NCBI RefSeq assembly: GCF_937941905.1
Contig: NZ_CALDGS010000060.1
Span: forward strand, 1-16,279
From: an uncultured Mycolicibacterium sp.
GTDB taxonomy: Bacteria > Actinomycetota > Actinomycetes > Mycobacteriales > Mycobacteriaceae
Direction of reading: 5' to 3'
Length of the DNA: 16,279 nucleotides
Below the pieces are notes generated by a model that was not told the origin of the DNA, did no database searches, and was given only the letters and a program-made list of their open reading frames with translations. Below, piece after piece: positions 1 to 6,916 of this stretch (position 1 is its first letter; each line of letters opens with the position of its first letter). A program made the translations under genes and the position numbers.

Positions 1-462
1 ATCTTCTTCTTCTACCCGGCCGACTTCACCTTCGTCTGCCCGACCGAGCTGGGCGACATGGCCGACCTGTACGACGAGTTCCAGAAGCTCGGCGTCGAGA
101 TCTACGCGGTGTCCACCGACACCCACCACGTGCACGCGGCCTGGCACAAGGCCTCCGACACCATCGGCAAGATCCGCTTCTACATGATCGGCGACCCGTC
201 GGGCACCATCACCCGCAACTTCGACAACATGCGTGAGGGCCAGGGCCTGGCCGACCGCGGCACCTTCCTGGTCGACCCGGACGGGGTCATCCAGTACGTC
301 GAGATCACCCCGGAGGGTGTCGGCCGCAACGCCGCCGAGCTGCTGCGCAAGGTCAAGGCCGCGCAGTACGTCCGCAACCACCCGGGCGAGGTCTGCCCGG
401 CCAAGTGGGAAGAGGGCGAGGAGACCCTGACCCCGTCGATCGACCTCGTGGGCAAGATCTGA
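1..462 (+). CDS. ahpC: Alkyl hydroperoxide reductase subunit C, peroxiredoxin (5'-truncated by window edge)
   Basis: This is a cytosolic 2-Cys peroxiredoxin that reduces H2O2, organic peroxides and peroxynitrite, and is re-reduced by AhpF encoded next door. The reading frame is open from base 1, and 153 residues remain before the stop. The enteric protein has about 187, so roughly 34 N-terminal residues lie outside the window. The peroxidatic cysteine sits in FTFVCPTE (codon 37-39). The resolving cysteine sits in GEVCPA (codon 394-396), followed by the C-terminal tail expected of the AhpF-dependent class. The sequence resembles the enteric AhpC type rather than the AhpD-dependent AhpC known from Mycobacterium tuberculosis. 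It is followed after 91 nt by ahpF on the same strand. The identification is very secure; the true start is not visible. Confidence 0.96.
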   Translation: MFFFYPADFTFVCPTELGDMADLYDEFQKLGVEIYAVSTDTHHVHAAWHKASDTIGKIRFYMIGDPSGTITRNFDNMREGQGLADRGTFLVDPDGVIQYVEITPEGVGRNAAELLRKVKAAQYVRNHPGEVCPAKWEEGEETLTPSIDLVGKI

Positions 463-478
463 CGTTCCGACCTCCCCT

Positions 479-523
479 GCGGGGTCCGGCACCCGTCCCG
501 CACGGCGGACCGCCGGACCCCGC
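479..523 (+). promoter_or_regulatory. 12-bp perfect inverted repeat between ahpC and ahpF
   Basis: The arms GCGGGGTCCGGC (479-490) and GCCGGACCCCGC (512-523) are exact reverse complements around a 21-nt loop. The hairpin begins 17 nt after the ahpC stop and ends 20 nt before the ahpF Shine-Dalgarno sequence. No T-run follows, so it is not a textbook intrinsic terminator. A partial terminator or an mRNA-stabilising or processing hairpin that lets AhpC be made in excess of AhpF is a reasonable inference. Confidence 0.6.
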
Positions 524-553
524 CCTTTCCCACCACCACCCCAGGAGACCGCC

Positions 554-2125
554 ATGCTCGACGCCTCGACCACCGCACAGCTGAAGACCTATCTGGAGAA
601 GGTCACCATGCCGATCGAGCTGGTGGCCTCCCTCGACGACGGCCCGAAGTCGGCCCAGCTCGCCGAACTGCTGCAGGAGACCGCCGCGCTCTCGGACAAG
701 GTGACCTACCGCCGCGCCGACGACGACCCGCGCCGGCCGTCGTTCCGGATCGAGCGGGTCGGCACCGATATCCGGGTACAGTTCGCCGGCATCCCGATGG
801 GCCACGAGTTCAGCTCCTACGTGCTGGCCCTGTTGCAGGTGGGCGGGCACCCGGTCAAGGTCTCCGACGAGCTCGCCGAGACCATCAAGAACCTCGACGG
901 CGACTACCGGTTCGAGACCTACATGTCGCTGTCCTGCCAGAACTGCCCGGACGTCGTCCAGGCGCTCAACGCGATGAGCGTGCTCAATCCCCGCATCCGG
1001 GTCGTCGCCATCGACGGCGCCCTGTTCCAGGACGAGGTCGAGCAGCGCAAGGTGCTCGCGGTGCCCACCGTCTACCTCAACGGGGAGCTGTTCGACTCCG
1101 GCCGGATGAGCATCGAGCAGATCGTCGCCAAGCTCGACACCGGCGCGGCCGACCGCGAGGCGGAGAAGATGAAGGGCAAGGCCCCGTTCGACGTGCTCGT
1201 CGTCGGCGCCGGACCGGCCGGCGCCACCGCCGCCATCTACGCCGCCCGCAAGGGGCTGCGCACCGGCCTGGCGGCCGAGCGGATCGGCGGGCAGGTGCTC
1301 GACACCATGGCGATCGAGAACTTCATCTCGGTGCCGCACACCGAGGGCCCGAAGCTCGCCGCCGCGCTCGAGGAGCACGTCCGCGAGTACGACGTCGACA
1401 TCATGCCGATGCAGGAGGCGGTCGAGCTGACCCCGGCCACCGAGCCGGGCGGGCTGACCGAGATCCGCTTCCGCAACGGCGCCACCCTGTCGGCGCGGTC
1501 GGTGGTGCTGGCCACCGGGGCCCGGTGGCGGACCATGAACGTGCCGGGTGAGCAGGAGTACCGCAACAAGGGCGTCACCTTCTGCCCGCACTGCGACGGC
1601 CCGCTGTTCAAGGGCAAGCGGGTGGCCGTCATCGGCGGCGGCAACTCCGGCGTCGAGGCGGCGATCGACCTGGCCGGCGTGGTCGGCCACGTCACCCTGC
1701 TGGAGTTCGACACCAAGCTGCGCGCCGACGCGGTGCTGCAGCGTAAGCTGCACAGCCTGCCCAACGTCGACGTCATCGTGAACGCCGCCACCACCGAGGT
1801 GGTCGGCGACGGCACCCAGGTGACCGGCCTGCGCTACCGCGACCGCGACACCGACGAGCTGCACGAGCTGCCGCTGGAGGGGGTGTTCGTCCAGATCGGC
1901 CTGCTGCCCAACACCGACTGGCTCAAGGGCACCGTCGAGCTCTCCGAGCGCGGCGAGATCGTCGTCGACGCGGCCGGGGCCACCTCGGTGCCCGGGGTGT
2001 TCGCGGCCGGCGACTGCACCACCGCGCCGTACAAGCAGATCGTCATCGCGATGGGGTCCGGCGCCACCGCCTCGCTGTCGGCGTTCGACCACCTCATCCG
2101 CACGTCGGCTCCGGCTGCGGGCTGA
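554..2125 (+). CDS. ahpF: Alkyl hydroperoxide reductase subunit F (NAD(P)H-dependent flavoprotein)
   Basis: AhpF passes electrons from NAD(P)H through FAD and two disulfides to oxidised AhpC in the cytosol. The 523-residue length matches the family (521 in E. coli). The N-terminal third is the double thioredoxin-like domain, with redox centre C128-x-x-C131 (SCQNCPD). A linker leads to the thioredoxin-reductase-like part: FAD-binding VVGAGPAGAT near residues 216-225, the second redox centre C344-P-H-C347, the nucleotide-binding GGGNSG motif near 358-363, and a C-terminal FAD motif GVFAAGDCT. The ATG at 554 is preceded by AGGAG at 543-547. It is co-directional with ahpC and is followed 28 nt later by oxyR, so the three probably act as one peroxide-response unit. 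Confidence 0.97.
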   Translation: MLDASTTAQLKTYLEKVTMPIELVASLDDGPKSAQLAELLQETAALSDKVTYRRADDDPRRPSFRIERVGTDIRVQFAGIPMGHEFSSYVLALLQVGGHPVKVSDELAETIKNLDGDYRFETYMSLSCQNCPDVVQALNAMSVLNPRIRVVAIDGALFQDEVEQRKVLAVPTVYLNGELFDSGRMSIEQIVAKLDTGAADREAEKMKGKAPFDVLVVGAGPAGATAAIYAARKGLRTGLAAERIGGQVLDTMAIENFISVPHTEGPKLAAALEEHVREYDVDIMPMQEAVELTPATEPGGLTEIRFRNGATLSARSVVLATGARWRTMNVPGEQEYRNKGVTFCPHCDGPLFKGKRVAVIGGGNSGVEAAIDLAGVVGHVTLLEFDTKLRADAVLQRKLHSLPNVDVIVNAATTEVVGDGTQVTGLRYRDRDTDELHELPLEGVFVQIGLLPNTDWLKGTVELSERGEIVVDAAGATSVPGVFAAGDCTTAPYKQIVIAMGSGATASLSAFDHLIRTSAPAAG

Positions 2126-2142
2126 CGGGTAGGGACCGGAGC

Positions 2143-2154
2143 TAGCATCAGACA
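2143..2154 (+). promoter_or_regulatory. Possible -10 element for a leaderless oxyR transcript
   Basis: TAGCAT at 2143-2148 fits the actinobacterial TANNNT -10 pattern and ends 6 nt before the oxyR ATG. Transcription would therefore start at or next to the initiation codon. CTGACG at 2122-2127 could be a weak -35 with a short 15-nt spacer. The alternative is translation from GGAG at 2138-2141, which is 12 nt from the ATG and therefore poorly placed. Confidence 0.3.
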
Positions 2155-3137
2155 TGCCCAGCACGCCGTCGGTCGCCCAGCTGCGCGCGTTCGTCGCGGT
2201 CAGCAGGCTGCAGCACTTCGGTGCGGCCGCGGCGCAGCTGGGGATCTCCCAGCCCACGCTGAGCCAGCTGCTGGCCAAGCTGGAGTCCAACCTCGGTCTG
2301 CAGCTCATCGAGCGCACCTCGCGGCGGGTGCTCGTTACCCCCGCGGGCCAGCGGCTGCTGCCGCACGCCGAGGCCGCCGTCGAGGCGATCCACGCCATCG
2401 TCGACGCCACCGAACCGACCGGGTGGCTGTTCGGGGCGCTGCGGCTCGGGGTCATCCCGACCATCGCGCCCTACCTGCTGCCCACGCTGCTCGGCACCCT
2501 GCACGACCAGGCGCCCGACCTGCGGCTGTTCGTGCGCGAGGACCAGACCCTGCGGCTGCTCGACGCGCTGCGCCGCGACGAGATCGACGTCGCCCTGCTG
2601 GCCCTGCCGATCAGTGAGCCGGGTTTGGTCGCCCAGCCGGTCTACGAGGAGGACTTCGTGCTGGCGGTCAGCGCGGAGTCCGAGCTTGCCGGCGCCACCG
2701 ACGTGCCGACCGACGCGCTGCGCCGCCAGCCGCTGCTGCTGCTCGAGGAGGGCCACTGCCTGCGCGACCAGGCGCTGGAGGTGTGCGCGCTGGCCAACGT
2801 CGTCGACACCGGCCACGACGTGGCCCGGGCCAACTCACTGCAGACGGTGGTGCAGCTGGTGGCCGCCGGCATGGGGGCGACGCTGCTGCCCGCCACCGCG
2901 GTGCCGGTCGAGACGCGCGGCGCGACGCTGGGCATCGCCACCTTCGCCGAGCCCGCCCCGGGCCGCCGCATCGGCATCGTCTGGCGCGCCAACAACTCCC
3001 GCAGCGAACGGTTCATCGAGTTCGCCCAGGTGATCCGGCGTGCGGTGGTGGACGCCGGGCTGCCGGTGCGGTCGGTGGCCGGCGACGCCCCGGCCCCGCT
3101 GGTGGAGTTCGCCGCCGCCGACCACGCCGCCTCGTAG
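2154..3137 (+). CDS. oxyR: Hydrogen-peroxide-sensing LysR-type regulator OxyR
   Basis: This is a LysR-family DNA-binding protein of 327 residues. The N-terminal winged helix-turn-helix spans roughly residues 7-66 and contains QLGISQPTLSQLLAKLE. It is followed by a periplasmic-binding-protein-like sensor domain. The decisive feature is GHCLRDQALEVC, with C202 and C211. This matches the C199/C208 redox switch of E. coli OxyR in both sequence and nine-residue spacing, so the protein should sense H2O2 through an intramolecular disulfide. It probably controls ahpCF immediately upstream and perhaps itself. It lies downstream of and parallel to ahpCF, whereas many mycobacteria place oxyR divergent from ahpC. 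It converges with the transporter operon across only 7 nt. The ATG at 2154 is chosen because it gives a full-length helix-turn-helix domain. Confidence 0.94.
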   Translation: MPSTPSVAQLRAFVAVSRLQHFGAAAAQLGISQPTLSQLLAKLESNLGLQLIERTSRRVLVTPAGQRLLPHAEAAVEAIHAIVDATEPTGWLFGALRLGVIPTIAPYLLPTLLGTLHDQAPDLRLFVREDQTLRLLDALRRDEIDVALLALPISEPGLVAQPVYEEDFVLAVSAESELAGATDVPTDALRRQPLLLLEEGHCLRDQALEVCALANVVDTGHDVARANSLQTVVQLVAAGMGATLLPATAVPVETRGATLGIATFAEPAPGRRIGIVWRANNSRSERFIEFAQVIRRAVVDAGLPVRSVAGDAPAPLVEFAAADHAAS

Positions 3138-3144
3138 GCGCCGG

Positions 3145-4128
3145 TCAGCTGCCCTCGCCCTGGAACCGGTCGTCGACGTATTCGGCGAAGTCGACGTGGC
3201 CCGGGAACTCCCCGGCCTCGGTGAACGCGTCGGCGATCTCCTGCTCGGAGGCGATGATCCGCTCCGACAGCGGCACCGGGTACTTGATCGACCGGGTCCA
3301 GGTGATCCGGGACGCCTCCGGGCTGATGTCGGTGAGCTCGGCGTACTTGGCCGACCACTCGTCGAGGTTGTCCGCCGACCATTTGGTGGCCACCGCGTAG
3401 CGGTCCAGGAAGTCGGCGATGGCCTCCGTCACCGCCGGATCCTTCAGCGCGGCCCCCGAGGCGACCCAGAAGTTGTACCCGTTGCCGGCGGTGTCGGCGG
3501 CGGCGATGACCCGCGCCCCGCTCTCCTGCTCGGCGATCGCGGTGTAGGGGTCCCACACCGCCCAGGCGTCCACCTCGCCGCGGGTGAGCGCGGCGTACCC
3601 GTCGGCCGGCGAGACGTAGACCGGCTCGATGTCGGACAGCCCCAGCCCCGCCTGCTCGAGGTGCAGCAGCAGGTTGGCGTTGGCCGAGCTGCCCTTGGTG
3701 ACGGCGACCTTCTTGCCCTTGAGCTCGGCCACCGCGGTGATCGGCGAGTCCTTGCCGACCAGGATGGCATCGCCCTTGCCGGTGGCCTCGAGCGCGCCGA
3801 CCACCTTGATGTCGGCGCCGGCGGCGGCGCCGAACACCGCGGGCGTGTTGCCGACCTGCGCGATGTGGATGCCGCCGGCGCTGGCCGCCTCCACCATCGG
3901 CGGCCCGGCGGTGAAGGTGGAGAACTCCACCCGGTAGGGGGTGTCCTTCAACTGCCCCGAGGCGGTCATCAGCACCTCGATGGAGATGGCCCGCTGGTCG
4001 CCGACCTTGAGCGTCACGGTGGACAGGTCGACCGGGCCCTCCGCGGCGGCGGGCTCGGAGTCACCGCCGGCGCAGGCCGACAGCAGCAGCGCCGGCACCG
4101 CCAGCAGGGCCGCAAGCGTTCTCTTCAC
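3145..4128 (-). CDS. Sulfonate/taurine/nitrate-type ABC transporter substrate-binding lipoprotein (SsuA/TauA family)
   Basis: This is the extracytoplasmic solute receptor of the ABC importer encoded upstream on the same strand, 327 residues long. It starts with a lipoprotein signal peptide: basic KR, a hydrophobic stretch and lipobox L16-S-A-C19, so it should be anchored to the outer face of the membrane. The mature part is of the SsuA/TauA/NMT1-like fold. Typical segments are VEAASAGGIHIAQVGNTP, where the ligand pocket forms, and GEVDAWAVWDPYTAIAE in the second lobe. The likely start is GTG at 4128, placed 6 nt after AAGGAG (4140-4135); a second GTG at 4131 is too close to that site. Ligand identity (alkanesulfonate, taurine, nitrate or other) cannot be settled from sequence. 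No SsuD or TauD desulfonase gene is nearby. Confidence 0.9.
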   Translation of the reverse strand: MKRTLAALLAVPALLLSACAGGDSEPAAAEGPVDLSTVTLKVGDQRAISIEVLMTASGQLKDTPYRVEFSTFTAGPPMVEAASAGGIHIAQVGNTPAVFGAAAGADIKVVGALEATGKGDAILVGKDSPITAVAELKGKKVAVTKGSSANANLLLHLEQAGLGLSDIEPVYVSPADGYAALTRGEVDAWAVWDPYTAIAEQESGARVIAAADTAGNGYNFWVASGAALKDPAVTEAIADFLDRYAVATKWSADNLDEWSAKYAELTDISPEASRITWTRSIKYPVPLSERIIASEQEIADAFTEAGEFPGHVDFAEYVDDRFQGEGS

Positions 4129-4139
4129 CACAGACTCCT

Positions 4140-4889
4140 TCACGGTTGTCGCAGCAGGTCTTCGGTACCGGTCTCGACACCCAGCAGCTCCAGCAGCCGG
4201 GCGGAGTACACGGCCGCCTCCGGCGAGGCATGGCTGCGCGGCCGGGGCAGGTCGACCTCGACCGTCGCCGCGATGCGGCCGTCCTCGAGCACCAGCACGC
4301 GGTCGGCCAGCGTGACCGCCTCGGCGACGTCGTGGGTCACCAGCAGCACGCCGAAGCCGTGTTCGTCGAACAGTCGCAGCAGCAGGTCGTGCATGGTCAG
4401 CCGGGTCAGCGCGTCCAGCGCCCCGAACGGCTCGTCGAGCAGCAGCAGGGTGGGTTCGGCGACCAGCGCCCGGGCCAGGGCCGCCCGCTGGGCCTCGCCC
4501 CCGGACAGCGTCAGCGGCCAGGCGTCGGCCCGGTGCGCCAGGCCGACCTCGCCGAGCACCCGGACGGCCCTGGCCTCGGCGGCCTTCCGGCGCCGGCGCT
4601 GCGGATCGCCGAGCGCGACGTTGCGGGTCACCGACAGCCACGGCACCAGCCGCGGCTCCTGGAACACCACCGTCGGGGTGCCCTGCACCGTCACCTCGCC
4701 GGTGTGGTCGTCGGACAGCCCGGCCAGCACCCGCAGCAGGGTCGACTTGCCCGAGCCGCTGCGCCCCACCAGCGCGACGATCTCGCCGGGCCGCACGGTC
4801 AGGTCGATGCCGTCGAGCACCACCCGCCCGTCGAACCCCTTGGTCAGCCCGCGCACCTCGGCGACGGGTCCGTGCACCGCCGCGCTCAC
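4140..4889 (-). CDS. ABC transporter ATP-binding protein, SsuB/TauB type
   Basis: This cytoplasmic ATPase of 249 residues powers the importer. All nucleotide-binding motifs are intact: Walker A GRSGSGKST at residues 42-50, Q-loop Q77, signature LSGGEAQ at 128-134, Walker B LLLLDEP ending near 154, the D-loop in FGALD and switch histidine H186 in LLVTHD. Size and motif wording match SsuB/TauB/NrtD-like proteins. The chosen GTG at 4889 overlaps the permease stop by 4 nt (GTGA), giving translational coupling. The lipoprotein gene follows after 11 nt. The reading frame stays open far upstream into the permease gene, but that part has no ABC homology and overlaps real coding sequence in another frame. 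Confidence 0.94.
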   Translation of the reverse strand: MSAAVHGPVAEVRGLTKGFDGRVVLDGIDLTVRPGEIVALVGRSGSGKSTLLRVLAGLSDDHTGEVTVQGTPTVVFQEPRLVPWLSVTRNVALGDPQRRRRKAAEARAVRVLGEVGLAHRADAWPLTLSGGEAQRAALARALVAEPTLLLLDEPFGALDALTRLTMHDLLLRLFDEHGFGVLLVTHDVAEAVTLADRVLVLEDGRIAATVEVDLPRPRSHASPEAAVYSARLLELLGVETGTEDLLRQP

Positions 4890-5713
4890 CGGACCACCGC
4901 CCCGGGGCGCCACCGCAGTGCCCACCGCTCGGCCCACCGCACGATCGCGTCGGTCGCCAGCCCGAGCAGGCCGTAGACGAGCAGGCCGAAGATGACGATG
5001 TCGGTGCGCAGGAACTCGCGGGCGTTGTTGACGATGTAGCCCAGCCCGGCGTTGGCGTTGATCTGCTCGGCCACGATCAGCGACAGCCAGGCGATGCCCA
5101 GGCTCTGCCGCATGCCGACCAGGATCTGCGGCAGCGCGCCCGGCAGCACCAGGTAGCGGATCCGCTCGCCGCGGGTCAGCCGCAGCACGTTGCCCAGTTC
5201 GATGAGCTTGGGGTCGAGGTGGCGGATCGCGGCGAAGGTGTTGAGGTAGAGCGGGAACGCCACGCCCAGCGCGATCAGGTAGACCTTGGGCTCCTCGCCG
5301 ATGCCGAACCAGATGATGAACAGTGGGATGAGCCCGAACAGCGGGATGGTGCGCAGCATCTGCAGCGGCGGGTCGACGGCGTACTCCGCGATCCGGTTCA
5401 GCCCGGCCAGCACCCCGCACCCGATGCCCACCGACGCGCCGAGCAGGAACCCGAACAGCGCGCGCTGGCCGGAGACCAGCAGCGCGTCGCCGAGCTGGCC
5501 GGACCGGTACACCTGCAGCCCGGCCTCCAGGATGACCGACGGGGCGGGCAGGATGCGCGCCGACAGCAGCCCCGTCTGACTGGCGAGCTGCCAGGCCACC
5601 AGCAGCGCCACCGGCGCGATCGAGCGCAGCAGCGCCGGACGCCGATACCAGGGCGGCGGATTCGATCCCCGGGCGACCGAAAGCGTCGCGACCTCGGTAG
5701 TCACTCGTCGCAT
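4886..5713 (-). CDS. ABC transporter permease, SsuC/TauC type
   Basis: This is the integral membrane subunit of the importer, 275 residues, close to the 263 of E. coli SsuC. Hydrophobic segments are visible at about residues 31-45, 85-104, 121-137, 146-158, 198-206 and 229-245. Between them, roughly residues 161-190 (ELGNVLRLTRGERIRYLVLP) form the EAA-like loop that docks on the ATPase, ending in the expected LPGALPQI. It is the first gene of the operon and is followed by the ATPase with a 4-nt overlap. The ATG at 5713 is the preferred start. It has only a weak purine-rich upstream site (GGTGACGG). The frame remains open upstream to an ATG at 5955 with a better GGAGG, but that would add about 80 low-complexity residues, which is unlikely. 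Confidence 0.92.
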   Translation of the reverse strand: MRRVTTEVATLSVARGSNPPPWYRRPALLRSIAPVALLVAWQLASQTGLLSARILPAPSVILEAGLQVYRSGQLGDALLVSGQRALFGFLLGASVGIGCGVLAGLNRIAEYAVDPPLQMLRTIPLFGLIPLFIIWFGIGEEPKVYLIALGVAFPLYLNTFAAIRHLDPKLIELGNVLRLTRGERIRYLVLPGALPQILVGMRQSLGIAWLSLIVAEQINANAGLGYIVNNAREFLRTDIVIFGLLVYGLLGLATDAIVRWAERWALRWRPGAVVR

Positions 5714-6013
5714 CGTGCCGTCACCGGCCGACGCCGCCCAGTATTCGACTCGCCGTGACCAGAAATACCGCGGTAACACCGGACGCGGGGCCACCGGAGC
5801 GGTGCGCAGCGGTGTTTCCGCAGGTCGAGGCGGAGAAATTGGTGCGTCGGAGGCCGTCGCGGCGGTGTTAGCCTCGAACCTGCCGGGACCCGACGCCCTC
5901 GACCGACAGGACATCACCGTGCACCGCAACCAATTCCGGTGGGCCATGGTGCCCGCCTCCCCCGCCGCGACGGTCGGGCGCCTGCTGCGGTCCGGACAGC
6001 CGGGAGGCGACGC
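5714..6013. other. 300-nt divergent intergenic region
   Basis: This stretch separates the minus-strand transporter operon from the plus-strand WXG gene pair and must hold promoters for both. No convincing gene or perfect long inverted repeat was seen. TAGCCT at 5869-5874 (+) fits TANNNT but lacks a well-spaced -35. On the minus strand, GGAGG at 5960-5956 precedes an ATG at 5955 whose frame includes two early cysteines and runs on into the permease. It is either non-coding or an unusual N-terminal extension. No riboswitch was recognised. Confidence 0.5.
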
Positions 6014-6319
6014 ATGCGTGAACTGAGGAGCGCCCCGTTCGATCTTCGCCAGTCCGGTGTCGCGCTCGGCGAGATCGCCGCACAGGTGCGCTCGGCCTTC
6101 ACCGCCAGCGACGCCCGGATCGCCGCCGCGCGGCCCGGGTGGCGGGGCGATTCGGCGGCCGCGCTGGCCTCCGTCCTGACCGAGTGGCAACGGGTGACCC
6201 GGGACCTGCACCGCGACCTGGTCGAGCACGGGCAGCGGTTCGGCGCCGCGGCACGCCAGTACAGCGATGCCGACGCGACCGAAGCGGATGCCGTCCGCAC
6301 CACCGCCGAACAGATCTGA
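6014..6319 (+). CDS. WXG100-family protein, candidate type VII (ESX) secretion substrate
   Basis: This is a small helical protein of 101 residues. Two amphipathic helices flank a W-x-G turn (W43-R-G45, PGWRGDSA), the mark of the WXG100/EsxA-EsxB fold. A Y-x-x-x-D signal follows (Y83 to D87, QYSDAD), as used to target substrates to ESX machines. The ATG at 6014 has GGGAGG at 6002-6007 with ideal spacing; the frame is open further upstream but without similar sites. It is followed after 15 nt by a second WXG-like gene. The two probably form a heterodimer in the manner of Esx and WXG-toxin pairs; this is inferred from the paired layout. No ESX core components are present in the window, so export would depend on a machine encoded elsewhere. 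Confidence 0.78.
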   Translation: MRELRSAPFDLRQSGVALGEIAAQVRSAFTASDARIAAARPGWRGDSAAALASVLTEWQRVTRDLHRDLVEHGQRFGAAARQYSDADATEADAVRTTAEQI

Positions 6320-6334
6320 TCGGGGAACCGGCCA

Positions 6335-6880
6335 ATGGTCATGTCAATCGCCGATATCGACAGTTGGAACCCGGAGGCGATCCGCTCGGTCGGCGCGGCG
6401 GGCAACGCCCGCGCGGCGGCGGCCGGCGAGGCCGGTTCACGGTTGCGGTCCCTGCGCGCGTTCGGGACGTGGCGGGGCGGCGGCGCCGACGCCGCACGGA
6501 CCCGCACCGAGACCATCGCCGATCAGCTGCAGCGGCACGGCCGGGCGGCCGCCACGGTCGCCGCCGCCGCGAACGCCGCGGCCGACGAGGTCAGGGCGAT
6601 CAAAGCTCAACTCGCCCAGTTGCGTACCGCGCTCGGCCGGCACGGCATCATCATCCGCGCCGACGGCACCGTCGTTCCGCCGCCGAATCTGGCGTCGCTG
6701 GCGCCGGCCCGGCAGCGGCTGATCGCGTCGCTGCTCACCGCCGGGCAGTTGAGCGTCGACCGCATCCGGCTGGCCGCCGAACTGACCGATGCCCGCCTGG
6801 CCGACGCGCTCAACCCCGCAGGCGGCGACGAATTCGATCCCCCGCAGTCCGTTCACCGACCGGCCGGGCATTCCGGCTGA
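6335..6880 (+). CDS. WXG-like N-terminal domain protein, probably C-terminally truncated
   Basis: This is a 181-residue protein. It opens with SIADIDSWNPEAIR and has W46-R-G48 inside an alanine-rich helical hairpin. A long helix follows (DEVRAIKAQLAQLRTALGRHG) and then IIIRADGTVVPPPNLA. In my recollection of mycobacterial proteins, this layout is the N-terminal targeting part of longer secreted proteins carrying a C-terminal hydrolase or toxin domain. Here the chain ends soon after a PPQSV linker with no effector domain. The ATG at 6335 has GGGGA at 6322-6326; a second ATG at 6341 is less well placed. It sits 15 nt after the small WXG100 gene and is probably co-transcribed and co-folded with it. 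The truncation may be real or due to a frameshift or decay (see 6881-7112). No enzymatic function can be assigned. Confidence 0.68.
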   Translation: MVMSIADIDSWNPEAIRSVGAAGNARAAAAGEAGSRLRSLRAFGTWRGGGADAARTRTETIADQLQRHGRAAATVAAAANAAADEVRAIKAQLAQLRTALGRHGIIIRADGTVVPPPNLASLAPARQRLIASLLTAGQLSVDRIRLAAELTDARLADALNPAGGDEFDPPQSVHRPAGHSG

Positions 6881-6916
6881 GCATGGGACCGTACCGGTCA
6901 CCCCGCAGACCGTTCA
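6840..6916 (+). repeat. Imperfect 16-bp direct repeat across the end of the WXG gene
   Basis: CCCCGCAGTCCGTTCA (6840-6855) recurs as CCCCGCAGACCGTTCA (6901-6916), 15 of 16 bases identical and offset by 61 bp. The interval includes the stop codon at 6878-6880. Because 61 is not a multiple of three, the second copy is in the same codon phase (TPQTVQ versus PPQSVH) only in the +1-shifted frame. Confidence 0.55.

Noticed and set aside
353..2464. 703-codon open frame on the minus strand opposite ahpF
   Set aside because: It mirrors the GC-rich codon positions of ahpF and oxyR; the product is low-complexity Arg/Gly/Val/His/Asp-rich sequence with no recognisable domain.
3040..4995. 651-codon open frame on the plus strand opposite the transporter genes
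   Set aside because: Arg/Gly/Ser-rich shadow of well-supported minus-strand ABC genes.
5715..6026. 103-codon plus-strand frame before the WXG genes
   Set aside because: Overlaps the WXG100 start, is antisense to the permease start, has mixed codon use and shows no domain.
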